Below, piece by piece: positions 1 to 8,922 of a stretch of 64,000 bases of DNA (within the stretch, counting starts at the first letter, position 1; each line of letters opens with the position of its first letter). A model generated the notes under the pieces. The model was not told the origin of the DNA. It did not search any database and worked only from the letters and a program-made list of their open reading frames with translations. This stretch comes from Bin87 sp965217175 (GTDB lineage: Bacteria > Chloroflexota > Dehalococcoidia > Lucifugimonadales > UBA3495): NCBI GenBank assembly GCA_965217175.1, contig OZ244251.1:868001-932000 (forward strand), written 5' to 3'. A program made the translations under genes and the position numbers.

Positions 1-386
1 CTGCCAGATTGGGGGTGCGGGTACAGGGAATGATGCTTTCGAACCCGGATGGTATGATGATAACATACCAACAATTGGCGACCAGAAGCGGGGGTGTACA
101 TATTGCCGAAAACCGTGGTAGTGGCGGTGGAAGCGGTGGGAGCGGATGGTGTGATTGATGGGAGATTTGGGATGGATCCGGGGCGCGGATTGCCGTTGAA
201 ACAATATTGACAAAGCGGGCTTTCGGCAATACGATTATAAACTGATAACAGTTCCGCAGTTTGACGGGTGTCGCTGACGGCGGTATTGCGGTTAACGTTG
301 CGGAAAAGGCTCATATTGCGGTATATTTCGACCATAATACAGTCTATCGGGACGAACATCCCCAAAGGACAATAAAGGAGGAACCA
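1..386. other. Upstream region, no confident gene
   Basis: Frame 3 is open from the left edge to a TGA at 156-158 and would give a short Gly/Ser-rich tail. It could be the 3' end of a gene lying outside the window, but the sequence matches no family I recognise and its end is low in complexity. The rest holds the promoter and 5' leader of the DUF1800 gene. Confidence 0.3.
207..235 (+). promoter_or_regulatory. Sigma70-type promoter of the first DUF1800 cassette
   Basis: A perfect -35 box TTGACA (207-212) is followed after 17 bp by TACGAT (230-235, 4 of 6 consensus bases). It would give a leader of roughly 145 nt before the ATG at 387. Just upstream lies TTGAAACAAT (196-205), a string also found at the nirK promoter (44199-44208). 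Confidence 0.65.
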
Positions 387-1811
387 ATGGCAGGAAGCAA
401 CGACATCGCACTGATGGCACACCTTCTACGCCGAGCCGGCTTCAACGCCAGCCGCGACGAGATTGAAGCCGCTGCTGCGAAAGGATATGACACGGTGGTT
501 GAGGGTATGCTCAGCCCGGAGCCCGATTCCGGGGTCGAAGACGACCTGATGCTGCGCTACCATCCGACCTACAATCACGCTGGGGCCATCGAGATCAACA
601 TCCAGAACTGGATGTATCGCATGGTAAACACCGAATACCAGCTGAAAGAGAAGATGGCGCTGTTCTGGCACATGATCTTCTGCGCCGGCCATTCCAAGAT
701 TGACTCGGGCGAAGAAATGGGCCGCATGGTCCAGATGTTCCGGGACAAGGGCATGGGCAATTTCGACGGTTTGCTGCTGGAGCTTTCCACCAGCCCGGCG
801 ATGGTTTATTACCTGGACAACTGCGAAAGCCACAAGACGAACATCAACGAGAACTTTGGCCGCGAGCTGCTGGAGTTGTTCTCGTTGGGCGTTGGCATGA
901 ACGAAGATTTCAACTACTCGGAAGACGACGTGAAGGCATGCGCCCGCGCGTTTACCGGCTGGAATATTGCGCCGCCCTACCCGCCGTTCCCCTACGGGCG
1001 CAGCCCCTGGGAGTTCCGGTTTGACCCGGCTGACCACGACGACACCGAAAAGACGTTCCTGGGCAACACCGGCCACTGGAATGGCGACGACATCCTCAAC
1101 ATGATCGCAGGCGATAAAGCCGCCGCACGGTTCATCTCGCGCCATCTGTACAACTACTTCGTTGCCGACGAGGTACCCGTTCCCAGCTGGCGGCAGACTC
1201 CGCCCAAGGACGAGGCTACCCTGGAGGCGCTGGAGAAGGCGTACTTCGACAGTGGATACAACATTACTGAGATGCTGCGCACGCTGTTCAACTCGGAAGG
1301 GTTCAAGAACGCCCGCTACGCCAAGGTGAAGAATCCGGCCGAGATGGTGGCCGGCACGCTTCGCATGGTTGGCGACCACCGGGGAGAGATCAAACCCGGG
1401 ATGTTCGAACTGAGTCAGGAGCCCAAGTACATGGGCATGGACCTGATGAATCCTCCGACGGTGGAGGGTTGGCACACCGGCCACGAGTGGATCGACTCGG
1501 GAACGCTGGTGGAGCGGATCAACTTTGCCGCTGACTATCTGGGACGCACGGAACTTCCGGGCGTACGGAGCATGATTTCGAAACTGATGGCGCAGGGCGA
1601 CAGCATAAGCCCCGATCAGTTCGTGGACAGTTGTGCTGACCTGGTGGGATGCCTGAACCTGACTGAGGACACGAGGACTCAGCTGGTTGAGCACGCCGGT
1701 CGCGGCGGAAACCTGACCCATGGGACCGACGCCGAGCGTAGCGAGTTTACCCGCCGCTCCGGTGAAATGTTCCAGATTATCGCGTCAACTTCCGAGTTCC
1801 AATTCGAGTAA
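387..1811 (+). CDS. DUF1800 family protein (cassette 1)
   Basis: This encodes 474 residues. The start is the ATG at 387 behind a strong AAAGGAGG; the frame is open further upstream but without a ribosome site. The family signature ENFGRELLELFSLGVG lies near residue 195, and the C-terminal part carries the conserved EGWHTG block. The function of DUF1800 proteins is unknown; they are nearly always encoded beside a DUF1501 gene, as here. Many relatives have an export signal, but this one begins MAGSNDIALMAHLLRRAGF, directly in the conserved domain, so it looks cytoplasmic. It is clearly paralogous to the gene at 52343. The next gene starts 124 bp downstream. Confidence 0.9.
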   Translation: MAGSNDIALMAHLLRRAGFNASRDEIEAAAAKGYDTVVEGMLSPEPDSGVEDDLMLRYHPTYNHAGAIEINIQNWMYRMVNTEYQLKEKMALFWHMIFCAGHSKIDSGEEMGRMVQMFRDKGMGNFDGLLLELSTSPAMVYYLDNCESHKTNINENFGRELLELFSLGVGMNEDFNYSEDDVKACARAFTGWNIAPPYPPFPYGRSPWEFRFDPADHDDTEKTFLGNTGHWNGDDILNMIAGDKAAARFISRHLYNYFVADEVPVPSWRQTPPKDEATLEALEKAYFDSGYNITEMLRTLFNSEGFKNARYAKVKNPAEMVAGTLRMVGDHRGEIKPGMFELSQEPKYMGMDLMNPPTVEGWHTGHEWIDSGTLVERINFAADYLGRTELPGVRSMISKLMAQGDSISPDQFVDSCADLVGCLNLTEDTRTQLVEHAGRGGNLTHGTDAERSEFTRRSGEMFQIIASTSEFQFE

Positions 1812-1935
1812 TTCGGCACAACCACAACTGGGCTGACCTCGCTGCGTTGGCGTCAACTGACCGCTTCGTCGCGCAGCGAGTGCCCAAGCCAACTAACAAG
1901 GGCAACAGCCCGTCGACATTTCGGAGGATCAAATA

Positions 1936-3075
1936 ATGGTCTCTACCAATAAGGATAACGTTCTGGTAGTTCTTTCCCTCTCCGGTGGGAACGACGGCCT
2001 GAACACGGTCATCCCCTACAACGATGGTTACTATCGAGACTTTCGTCCCGCGCTGGGTGTGCCGGCAGACTCGGTGATCGACCTGAACGGCGAAATCGGC
2101 ATGCACCCCACGATGCTTCCTTTGAAGAAGTATTGGGACGAGGGCAAACTGGCGATTTTCCTGGGCATCGGGTACGCCAACCCGTCGTACAGCCACTTCC
2201 GCAGCATGGACATCTGGCACACCTGTGAGCCGGACACCATCGGGACCGAAGGCTGGCTGGGCCAGGTTATCAAGGAACTGGACCCGAACAACGAAGGCCA
2301 GGGACTCACGGGCGTGAACTTCGGTCGCGGCCTCCCCCGGGCGCTGGCGAAGGAAGGCGTGCCGGTTGCTTCTGTAGGCAACCTGGAGACGTACGGCCTG
2401 CTGACCGGCATCGAGGGCGAAGATCAGCGCGCCGAAGCGCTGGACCTGTTCAGCAAGATCTACGCGCCCACCATTGGCGGCGGGTTCGTAAACGACTATC
2501 TGCGCTCCACGGGCACCTACGCCCGCATCGGCGCCGACATCCTGGCCACCGCGCCGCCGATGTACACCTCCAACGTGGAGTATTCGGCCAGCACCGTAGG
2601 CCAGTATATGAAGAACATCGCCCAGACTCACCTGGCTGACCTGGGAACCCGCGTGCTCTTCACCACCAGCCCCTACAACGGCTTTGACACCCATGCCAAC
2701 CAGTCCCAGCTGCACAGCGCGCTGTGGACTGACGTTTCGGGCAACGTCGACACGTTCATAACCGACCTTCGGGACCATAACGCCAGCGACAACGTAACGC
2801 TGCTCATGTTCTCCGAGTTCGGTCGTCGCGTGGGCGACAACGGCTCCGGCACCGACCACGGCGCAGCCTCGGTGGCATTCGCCGTCGGCGAGCACGTCAA
2901 GGGCGGCATCTACGGCGCCTACCCGTCGCTGGAACCCAGCCAGCAGGAAGCGGGCGGCAACCTCAGGTCCAACATGGACTTCCGGCAGGTTTACGCCACC
3001 ATCCTGGAAGACTGGATGGGCCTGGACTCCAACCCAATCAACCGCGGCGTCTTCGAGAAGGTTCCCTTCCTGTAG
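1936..3075 (+). CDS. DUF1501 family protein (cassette 1)
   Basis: This encodes 379 residues starting at an ATG behind TCGGAGGATC. The family hallmarks are LSGGNDGLNTVIPYND near the N-terminus, HSHFRSMDIWHT-like SHFRSMDIWHTCEP, and MFSEFGRRVGDNGSGTDHG near residue 295. DUF1501 proteins belong to the alkaline phosphatase/sulfatase-like superfamily, but their substrate is unknown. Typical members carry a twin-arginine signal peptide. Here the protein starts MVSTNKDNVLVVLSLSGG with no such leader, so export by Tat is unlikely. It is the middle gene of a DUF1800-DUF1501-NHL run and has a paralogue at 53855. Confidence 0.9.
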   Translation: MVSTNKDNVLVVLSLSGGNDGLNTVIPYNDGYYRDFRPALGVPADSVIDLNGEIGMHPTMLPLKKYWDEGKLAIFLGIGYANPSYSHFRSMDIWHTCEPDTIGTEGWLGQVIKELDPNNEGQGLTGVNFGRGLPRALAKEGVPVASVGNLETYGLLTGIEGEDQRAEALDLFSKIYAPTIGGGFVNDYLRSTGTYARIGADILATAPPMYTSNVEYSASTVGQYMKNIAQTHLADLGTRVLFTTSPYNGFDTHANQSQLHSALWTDVSGNVDTFITDLRDHNASDNVTLLMFSEFGRRVGDNGSGTDHGAASVAFAVGEHVKGGIYGAYPSLEPSQQEAGGNLRSNMDFRQVYATILEDWMGLDSNPINRGVFEKVPFL

Positions 3076-3177
3076 GCCGCACCCACACGATTGCAAAGGC
3101 CACGGACGGAGAAACCGTCTGAAACCGGCTTGCCGTGGCTCCCACCACTTAAACGACGCAATGCGAGAGGGAAGTCT

Positions 3178-4182
3178 ATGAGTACCCATTTATTTGGTCT
3201 CGTCGACGTGGCCTTCAACTATAGCCATTCCGTGGGGCGAAACGAGTTCAACGGAACCGGGTTCCGCAACCCGGTAGACATGGCGATGGATGAGGAAGGC
3301 AAAGTCTACGTACTTAACAGGTCCTATGAAAACCGTCCGGACGGTGTGCACGTAACGGTTGCAACACTGAACGAGGAGTTCGTAGGGGAATTCAGCAAGT
3401 TCGGCGAGGATCCTGGTGACATGTACTGGCCGACGTCGTGCGCGCTGGACAGCGAGTCCAACCTGTACATAGCCGACGAGTACCTGAACCGAATCACGAT
3501 GTATGACGCCGACGGAGAATACCTGCGGCACTGGGGCGAGGCCGGCAGCGGCCCCGGCCAGTTCAATGGGCCGTCTGGCATCGCAATCGCCGGCGACACC
3601 ATGTGGCTGGTTGACAGCAAGAACAACCGTGTCCAGAGCTACGGCGTGGACGGGACGTTCAAGAGCCAGTTCGGTGAATCCGGGTCGGGTAAAGGGCAGT
3701 TCAATCTACCCTGGGGGATCTGCCTGGACAAAAATGGCCTGATCTATGTCGCCGACTGGCGGAACGACCGCATTCAGCAGTTTAACCAGGACGGCGAATG
3801 GCAGGCGAGTTTTGGGACGTCTGGGGATGCCCCTGGCCAGTTCAAGCGGCCAAACGCGGTGTCCGTCGACAATGACGGCGACATCTATGTTTGCGACCGG
3901 GAGAACGACCGGGTGCAGATTCTGGCTCCCGACGGACGGTTCCGTGCGCAGCTGAGGGGCGACCACCAGATCTCGGGATGGGGCAAGACCAAGTTGAACT
4001 CCAACCCGGATATGATTCGCCAGCGGACCATGGCCATCACCAACGATGGCGGTTCGTTCGAGAAGGCGTTTTCGAACCCGTGCGCCGTGCGGGTGAGCGC
4101 CTCCGGTCAGATTGCCATTCTGGACCACACCCGTGGCCGGATCCAGGTTTATCAAAAGGAGAAGGAGCCCGTACTGCTGTAA
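3178..4182 (+). CDS. NHL-repeat beta-propeller protein (cassette 1)
   Basis: This encodes 334 residues. The start is the ATG at 3178, after GAGAGGGAAG; an in-frame ATG at 3091 lacks a good ribosome site and would add residues with no family resemblance. About six NHL-type blades are visible, with recurring pieces such as GPGQFNGPSGIAI, GKGQFNLPWGICL and APGQFKRPNAVSV, each followed by YVxDxxNxRIQ. NHL propellers usually bind proteins, RNA or small ligands; the partner is unknown. No signal peptide is seen. It is the last gene of the first cassette, and the strong hairpin at 4211-4245 closes the unit. The paralogue is at 55088. Confidence 0.88.
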   Translation: MSTHLFGLVDVAFNYSHSVGRNEFNGTGFRNPVDMAMDEEGKVYVLNRSYENRPDGVHVTVATLNEEFVGEFSKFGEDPGDMYWPTSCALDSESNLYIADEYLNRITMYDADGEYLRHWGEAGSGPGQFNGPSGIAIAGDTMWLVDSKNNRVQSYGVDGTFKSQFGESGSGKGQFNLPWGICLDKNGLIYVADWRNDRIQQFNQDGEWQASFGTSGDAPGQFKRPNAVSVDNDGDIYVCDRENDRVQILAPDGRFRAQLRGDHQISGWGKTKLNSNPDMIRQRTMAITNDGGSFEKAFSNPCAVRVSASGQIAILDHTRGRIQVYQKEKEPVLL

Positions 4183-4210
4183 AGCATTACCGGTAACAAT
4201 CCAGGACTAT

Positions 4211-4245
4211 AAAGGCCGCCGGTGGTAACTCCACCGGCGGCCTTT
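4211..4245. terminator. Bidirectional intrinsic terminator
   Basis: A perfect 15-bp stem (4211-4225 with 4231-4245) encloses the loop TAACT. The stem ends in AAA on one side and TTT on the other. It can therefore stop the NHL gene on the plus strand and the convergent minus-strand gene ending at 4274. Confidence 0.85.
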
Positions 4246-4273
4246 GATTTGGCAGTTGCGGGCGTCGACTGAT

Positions 4274-4627
4274 TTAATCGTCGGGACCGGTGGGCATACC
4301 AGCGTCAATCCAGGCGGCCACTTCCGCTGCCTCAATTCGGGACAGGAACGGCCCGCGCAGGGGCATACGGCCAAAGGTGCCGCAACCCAGCCGCAATGAA
4401 CGCACCAGATGGGTTTCTGCACCCGGCAAGCCGGGTTCGATAGACGGATAACCATTGAGCACAGAATTGGCCAGGTCTTCCGGCGTTTCCCACCAGTATT
4501 CGTGGATGCCGGGGTAGGGATCACGGCCGTGGCGATCTATCCACCGCTCCATGATGTCGTCCAGCAGTTGTTTGACGCGAGGCCAGTAAACGGGAGCGGG
4601 TGCGTTGTTGTTTGCGTCGGTGCTCAT
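4274..4627 (-). CDS. Small hypothetical protein with cytochrome-like C-terminal tail
   Basis: This encodes 117 residues. I chose the ATG at 4627 (MSTDANNNAP); the frame is open further upstream only because it mirrors the opposite reading of the neighbouring gene. The C-terminus RMPLRGPFLSRIEAAEVAAW then IDAG resembles the 'MP...fLs..Ei..i..WIdaGa' ending of many small cytochrome c domains in DUF1501-associated proteins. There is no CxxCH haem site, so it cannot bind c-type haem in the usual way. It converges on the DUF1800-DUF1501-NHL cassette. Function unknown. Confidence 0.6.
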   Translation of the reverse strand: MSTDANNNAPAPVYWPRVKQLLDDIMERWIDRHGRDPYPGIHEYWWETPEDLANSVLNGYPSIEPGLPGAETHLVRSLRLGCGTFGRMPLRGPFLSRIEAAEVAAWIDAGMPTGPDD

Positions 4628-4698
4628 CTTGCGACAATCTCCGGTTATGTAATTGGATGGTAGTTTGGTGCTGGTATTAGTCTGATGCGAGGGTTGGG

Positions 4699-5190
4699 TT
4701 AGCGGGGATGTTCCTGTACGGATTCGCGCTGCAACAGCTCGATGGAATGGGGCAGCACCGGCAATATGACGTCCAGGCATTCTCCCACACCGCGGGGGCT
4801 GCCGGGCAGGGTGATGATGAGGGTGTGCCGGCGGATGCCAACCACCGAACGACTGAGCATTGCCATGGGGGTGAACTGCAGCGTTTGAGCGCGCATCGCC
4901 TCGGCCATGCCTGGAACCTCTCGATCCATGGCGCGACGGGCGGCTTCGGGCGTAACGTCGCGACGACCCATGCCGGTGCCGCCGGTGGTTATCACCAAAT
5001 CGACTTCCCCGGAATCGGCCCATTCGCAGATCCGACTGGTGATGACCTCATCGTCGTCTGACACCACTTCGTACTGCACTTCCTCGTAGTCGGGAGGCGG
5101 CAGTTTTTCGCGTATGGCCTGCCCGCCGGAATCTTCCCGCTCACCGCGGGCGCCGGACGTGCTGATAGTGAGAATAGCCAATCGATACAT
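4699..5190 (-). CDS. MogA/MoaB-family molybdopterin adenylyltransferase-like protein
   Basis: This encodes 163 residues from the ATG at 5190 (MYRLAILTISTSGARG). It has the MoCF-binding fold signature TTGGTGMGRRDVTPEA near residue 75, and the later LPGSPRGVGE loop. Family members adenylate molybdopterin or bind it during molybdenum cofactor assembly. A user enzyme, the formate dehydrogenase-like protein, is encoded at 10214-13144. No Shine-Dalgarno is obvious. MogA and MoaB cannot be separated with certainty by eye. Confidence 0.85.
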   Translation of the reverse strand: MYRLAILTISTSGARGEREDSGGQAIREKLPPPDYEEVQYEVVSDDDEVITSRICEWADSGEVDLVITTGGTGMGRRDVTPEAARRAMDREVPGMAEAMRAQTLQFTPMAMLSRSVVGIRRHTLIITLPGSPRGVGECLDVILPVLPHSIELLQRESVQEHPR

Positions 5191-5441
5191 AGAAGAAAGA
5201 AAACGGCGACAGCGCTTGACGCATTCCAAAAAGGCTGGCGACCCGTTGGCAATCATACCACACGGCATGGGCGAAGCGATGGTCAGCGGCGCGAATTACC
5301 GCCGTCGTTGACACTCCGGAGCGGTGGTTCGTATAGTGGCTCCGGCACTGGGGAACAGCGGTTACCCGTTCATGACAACAGGCAGCGGCGATGGAGTACA
5401 ATAATCGATGAATCGTGGTACAAAATGATGGCAATGGATCG

Positions 5442-5801
5442 ATGACGACCCAGGCTGCAACGAACGAATTTGCGCGACCGGACTGTGTGTTTTGCGAAAT
5501 AGTCGCGGGCCGGGAGCCGGCCCGGATTCGGTACCTGGACAACGACCTGATTGCCATCGTCAACCGCCTGACGTGGGTGCCCATCATGCTGCTGGTGATG
5601 CCGCGCCGCCACATGTCGCAGCTGGAGATGTGGAGCAGCGGGATTATGGCCAGGCTGGGAGATGTGGCGGCAACGCTGGGGTGCATGTACTGTCCCGACG
5701 GGTTTCGCATCCTGTCCAACTTCGGATATGACGGACTGCAAAGCCAATCTCACGGCCACGTCCACGTGATCGGCGGCCAGTATCTGGGCCACTATGCCTG
5801 A
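5442..5801 (+). CDS. HIT family protein (histidine-triad nucleotide hydrolase-like)
   Basis: This encodes 119 residues from the ATG at 5442; a GTG at 5415 in the same frame is an alternative, and neither has a convincing ribosome site. The N-terminus contains CVFCEIVAG, and the histidine triad HGHVHVIGG lies close to the C-terminus. HIT proteins are nucleotide hydrolases or transferases with the middle triad His as nucleophile. The protein ends about ten residues after the triad, normal for a short HIT protein. The substrate cannot be inferred. Confidence 0.85.
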   Translation: MTTQAATNEFARPDCVFCEIVAGREPARIRYLDNDLIAIVNRLTWVPIMLLVMPRRHMSQLEMWSSGIMARLGDVAATLGCMYCPDGFRILSNFGYDGLQSQSHGHVHVIGGQYLGHYA

Positions 5802-5877
5802 CCGCGCCGCAAGCCGCTGCGGAGTACCCAGCGTCGATCATGACTGATTAGATAGAACGCAAGGAGAACCCACTGAA

Positions 5878-6666
5878 ATGCCTGAAACCATCCTGTATGA
5901 AAAGACTGGGATCGACAACCACGTGGCCATCATAACGCTGAACCGGCCCGAGGCGTCGAACGCCATCAACCGGCAGCTGCGGCGTGAGTTGCAGGAAGTG
6001 ATCAACCACTTTGACCACGAGGACGACGAGGCCTGGGTGGCGGTGGTGACCGGAGCGGGGCGGAATTTCTGCGCCGGCCGGGATCTGAAGGAGCGGGCCT
6101 CTGACAACGCCGAGGGCGTGCAGGCCCGGGCTGAGAACAGTATGTCTCCCAACCGGCCCCACATGTGGACGCGCCCCAACAAGCCCCTGGTTGCCGCCGT
6201 CAACGGAGCCGCCGCCGCGGGAGGCTGGGCGATTGCCCAGATGTGCGACGTGCGCCTGGCCGCCGACAATGCCCGGCTGGGTATTACGGAAACCAAGTGG
6301 AGTTTGATGCCGCCTTTTGCGGTGGAGCTCACCAAGATGATTGGCATTGCCAACGTGCTGGAACTGGTGATGACTGCTGAGCTGCTTCCGGCGCCGCGGG
6401 TTCAGGAGATGGGGTTTCTCAATCGGGTGGTGCCGGCCGACGAGCTCCTGCCGGAAGCCATCAAAATGGCGGAGAGCATCGCGCAGAACGCTCCGCTGGC
6501 GGTGCGCACCATCAAAGAACTGGCCTATAGCAGTCTGGACAAGTCCATCGCCGAAATCAGCGCCCAAACCTATGTGGCCTACGACTACATACTGACGACC
6601 GAAGACAGCAAGGAAGGGCCGCGGGCGTTCGCCGAGAAGCGCCGGCCCAACTGGCAACTCAAGTAG
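5878..6666 (+). CDS. Enoyl-CoA hydratase/isomerase family protein
   Basis: This encodes 262 residues, the usual crotonase length, with AAGGAG upstream of the ATG. Crotonase signatures are ITLNRPEASNAIN, GAGRNFCAGRDLKE (first oxyanion-hole segment), and NGAAAAGGWAIAQMCDVRLA (second). The family hydrates or isomerises acyl-CoA thioesters, usually in fatty-acid or aromatic breakdown. The following hydrolase gene starts 63 bp later on the same strand, so the two may share a transcript. Exact substrate is open. Confidence 0.88.
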   Translation: MPETILYEKTGIDNHVAIITLNRPEASNAINRQLRRELQEVINHFDHEDDEAWVAVVTGAGRNFCAGRDLKERASDNAEGVQARAENSMSPNRPHMWTRPNKPLVAAVNGAAAAGGWAIAQMCDVRLAADNARLGITETKWSLMPPFAVELTKMIGIANVLELVMTAELLPAPRVQEMGFLNRVVPADELLPEAIKMAESIAQNAPLAVRTIKELAYSSLDKSIAEISAQTYVAYDYILTTEDSKEGPRAFAEKRRPNWQLK

Positions 6667-6729
6667 CGCATCGCCGAACGCCCTACGCGCCGCAGGCCGA
6701 TGCAACACCGCACCAGAGGAGAGAAAGCC

Positions 6730-7572
6730 ATGACCACGCAAGTACAGCCCCAAAGCCGAACCATTACCGCCAATGGCATCAAACTGCACTACCTGGATTG
6801 GGGCACCGAAGGCAAACCGCCGCTGGTGCTGCTGCACGGGTTGCGCGGCCACGCCCACGTTTGGGACGACGTTGCCGAATCACTGTATCGCGACTACCAC
6901 GTTTATGCCCTGGACCAGCGCGGGCGCGGCGACACCGACCATGCCCCCGGGGGCGACTATTCCACCGACGCTTTCGTAGCCGACTTGGTGGGGTTCCTGG
7001 ACGCGGTTGGCCTGGACAAGTTCATCCTGTTCGGCCACTCGATGGGCGGGCGCAACAGCTTGGCATTCGCCGGCGCGCATCCGGAGCGGCTGGAGCGGTT
7101 GTGCATTGTGGACATTGGCCCACGCATCGAACCGGCCGGAGGCAACCGGATCACCAACGAGCTGCGCGACCTGCCGCCCGAATTCAACAATTTCGAGGAC
7201 GCATTGACCCACGTGCAGAAGGGCAACCGTTTCGCATCGGAACCGGTGATGCGCCGACGCCTGACGGGGCAAACCCAGCAACTGCCCAACGGGAAACTAG
7301 GCTGGAAGTTCGATCAGGAGATTCGGGAGCAGCGGATCAACGGGACGGGCGCTCCATCGGTGGACCTGTGGCCGACGCTGGATAACATAACCTGCCCGAC
7401 CCTGCTGGTGCGCGGTATGGAGACCGACCTGCTGGCCGAGGAGACGGCGCAGCAGATGGTAGCCACGCTGAAACAGGGCACGCTGGCTCAGATAGAGCGA
7501 GCGGGACACATGGTGTTTGAGGACAATCCGGCCGACTTCATTGCCGCAGTACACGGCTGGCTGGCCGGCTGA
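6730..7572 (+). CDS. Alpha/beta hydrolase
   Basis: This encodes 280 residues. The ATG at 6730 follows GAGGAGAGAAAGCC; an earlier in-frame ATG at 6700 lacks this. Motifs are LLHGLRGHAHVWD (oxyanion region), the nucleophile elbow GHSMGG near residue 109, and the catalytic His in ERAGHMVFEDNP near the C-terminus. The substrate is unknown. It sits between a crotonase and an LLM flavin oxidoreductase, suggesting a catabolic role. Confidence 0.88.
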   Translation: MTTQVQPQSRTITANGIKLHYLDWGTEGKPPLVLLHGLRGHAHVWDDVAESLYRDYHVYALDQRGRGDTDHAPGGDYSTDAFVADLVGFLDAVGLDKFILFGHSMGGRNSLAFAGAHPERLERLCIVDIGPRIEPAGGNRITNELRDLPPEFNNFEDALTHVQKGNRFASEPVMRRRLTGQTQQLPNGKLGWKFDQEIREQRINGTGAPSVDLWPTLDNITCPTLLVRGMETDLLAEETAQQMVATLKQGTLAQIERAGHMVFEDNPADFIAAVHGWLAG

Positions 7573-7578
7573 CCATGA

Positions 7579-7638
7579 AACATAGCGGAGTGCGACCGGT
7601 GGATTCCCATAATCCCGAGGTCGCAACTCCGCTATGTT
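7579..7638. other. Long near-perfect hairpin between hydrolase and LLM genes
   Basis: Positions 7579-7597 pair with 7619-7638 along 19 bp with one bulged T. Inside the loop, GGATT (7601-7605) can pair with AATCC (7611-7615). No T-run follows, so it is an atypical terminator. It may be a tiny palindromic element, a structured RNA, or a transcript-end protector. Confidence 0.6.
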
Positions 7639-7689
7639 ACAATCCGGGCAATTGAGACCAGAGCCGAACGCACCCCGAGGAACATCGCC

Positions 7690-8913
7690 ATGAAAGTATC
7701 CTTCTTCCACCTGATGCCCTACCAGGATTTGCCCGATGACTTCGCTGAAAAGTATCATTCGGCGTGGGTGGACCTGCCCAACGAGAACTTCGATCCGGAG
7801 AAGGGGAACCAGTATTACGCCGAGTACATCGACCAGTTGCGTTACGCTGACGAGGTTGGTTTTGACGGTATCTGCGTGAACGAACACCACAACAACGCCT
7901 ACGGCATTATGCCGTCGCCCAACCTGATTGCATCGGTGCTGGCGAACACCACCAAGAACGGGGCGTTGATCGTGCTGGGGAACAGCCTGGCGCTGTACAA
8001 CCCTCCGATTCGGGTGGCGGAAGAGATGGCGATGCTGGATGTGATATCCGGCGGGCGGCTGGTGGCGGGTTTCCCGGTGGGTACGTCGATGGATACTACG
8101 TTCTCGTACGGACAGGTGCCCATCACGCTGCGGGAGCGGCATACGGAAGCCCACGACGTGGTGATGCAGGCATGGACTCAGCATCAGCCCACGATTTTCA
8201 ACGGCAAGTACAACAAGCTGAGGTACATCAGCATCTGGCCGCGCCCGATGCAGCAGCCACATCCGCCGGTGTGGATCCCCGGCTCGGGCAGCCTGGAAAC
8301 CTGGGACTGGGTGCTGGACCGGGACTACGTTTATTGCTACCTGTCGTACTACGGCTACCTGCGCGGGTACAACATCGTGAAGGGTTACTGGGAAAGGGCC
8401 GCCGAGCGTGGGGTTGACGACAACCCGCACCGACTGGGGTTCCTGCAACTGGTGTGTGTGTCGGAGACTGACGAGCAGGCGGAGAAGGACTACGAGCAGC
8501 ACGTTCAGTATTTCTACGAAAAGATGCTGCGGGTTTATCCACCATACGCCGAATCGCCCGGCTACCGTTCGCTGGAGTCCATCCGCAAGTCGCTGCGGCC
8601 GCAGATGGGCGAAGAGGCACGACGGGCCGCCACGGAAAACAGGTGGAAGGATTACGTCGACCAGGGGCACATCATTGCGGGCAGTCCGGAGACCGTGCGC
8701 AGGAAGCTGACCGAAGCTGCCGAAATGCTGCGAATCGGCCACCTGATGGTGCTGCTGCAGATTGGCAGTATGCCGCCCGACCTGACCAGGAAGAACACCG
8801 AGCTGTTCGCCAAAGAGGTGATGCCGCATATCCAGGGTTTGTTCAGCGACTACGATGATCCCTGGTGGCCGGAGCGCCTAAAGTCCCCCACTGCGGAGGC
8901 GGTAGTCGACTAA
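7690..8913 (+). CDS. LLM class flavin-dependent oxidoreductase
   Basis: This encodes 407 residues, starting at an ATG behind CCGAGGAACATCGCC. It has the bacterial luciferase-like TIM-barrel signature: EVGFDGICVNEHHN near residue 57, RVAEEMAMLDVISGGRLVAG near residue 112, and HPPVWIPGSGS. The late GSPETVRRKL motif is typical of the family. Such enzymes use reduced flavin and O2 to oxidise varied organic compounds; the substrate is unknown. It is related to the enzymes at 18326 and 20612. The PaREP1-family gene begins 9 bp after its stop, suggesting one transcript. Confidence 0.88.
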   Translation: MKVSFFHLMPYQDLPDDFAEKYHSAWVDLPNENFDPEKGNQYYAEYIDQLRYADEVGFDGICVNEHHNNAYGIMPSPNLIASVLANTTKNGALIVLGNSLALYNPPIRVAEEMAMLDVISGGRLVAGFPVGTSMDTTFSYGQVPITLRERHTEAHDVVMQAWTQHQPTIFNGKYNKLRYISIWPRPMQQPHPPVWIPGSGSLETWDWVLDRDYVYCYLSYYGYLRGYNIVKGYWERAAERGVDDNPHRLGFLQLVCVSETDEQAEKDYEQHVQYFYEKMLRVYPPYAESPGYRSLESIRKSLRPQMGEEARRAATENRWKDYVDQGHIIAGSPETVRRKLTEAAEMLRIGHLMVLLQIGSMPPDLTRKNTELFAKEVMPHIQGLFSDYDDPWWPERLKSPTAEAVVD

Positions 8914-8922
8914 CCTGTTGGC

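Noticed and set aside
3..158. Open frame at the left edge
   Set aside because: It might be the tail of an upstream gene, but the Gly/Ser-rich end matches nothing I know, and without the rest it cannot be supported.
1777..3189. Long minus-strand frame opposite the DUF1501 gene (also 426-1721, 7297-8829, 18320-19567, 20549-21676, 52463-53731)
   Set aside because: They lie antisense to well-supported genes, have no ribosome sites or recognisable motifs, and are rich in Arg, His, Val and Gly as expected of mirror reading in high-GC DNA.
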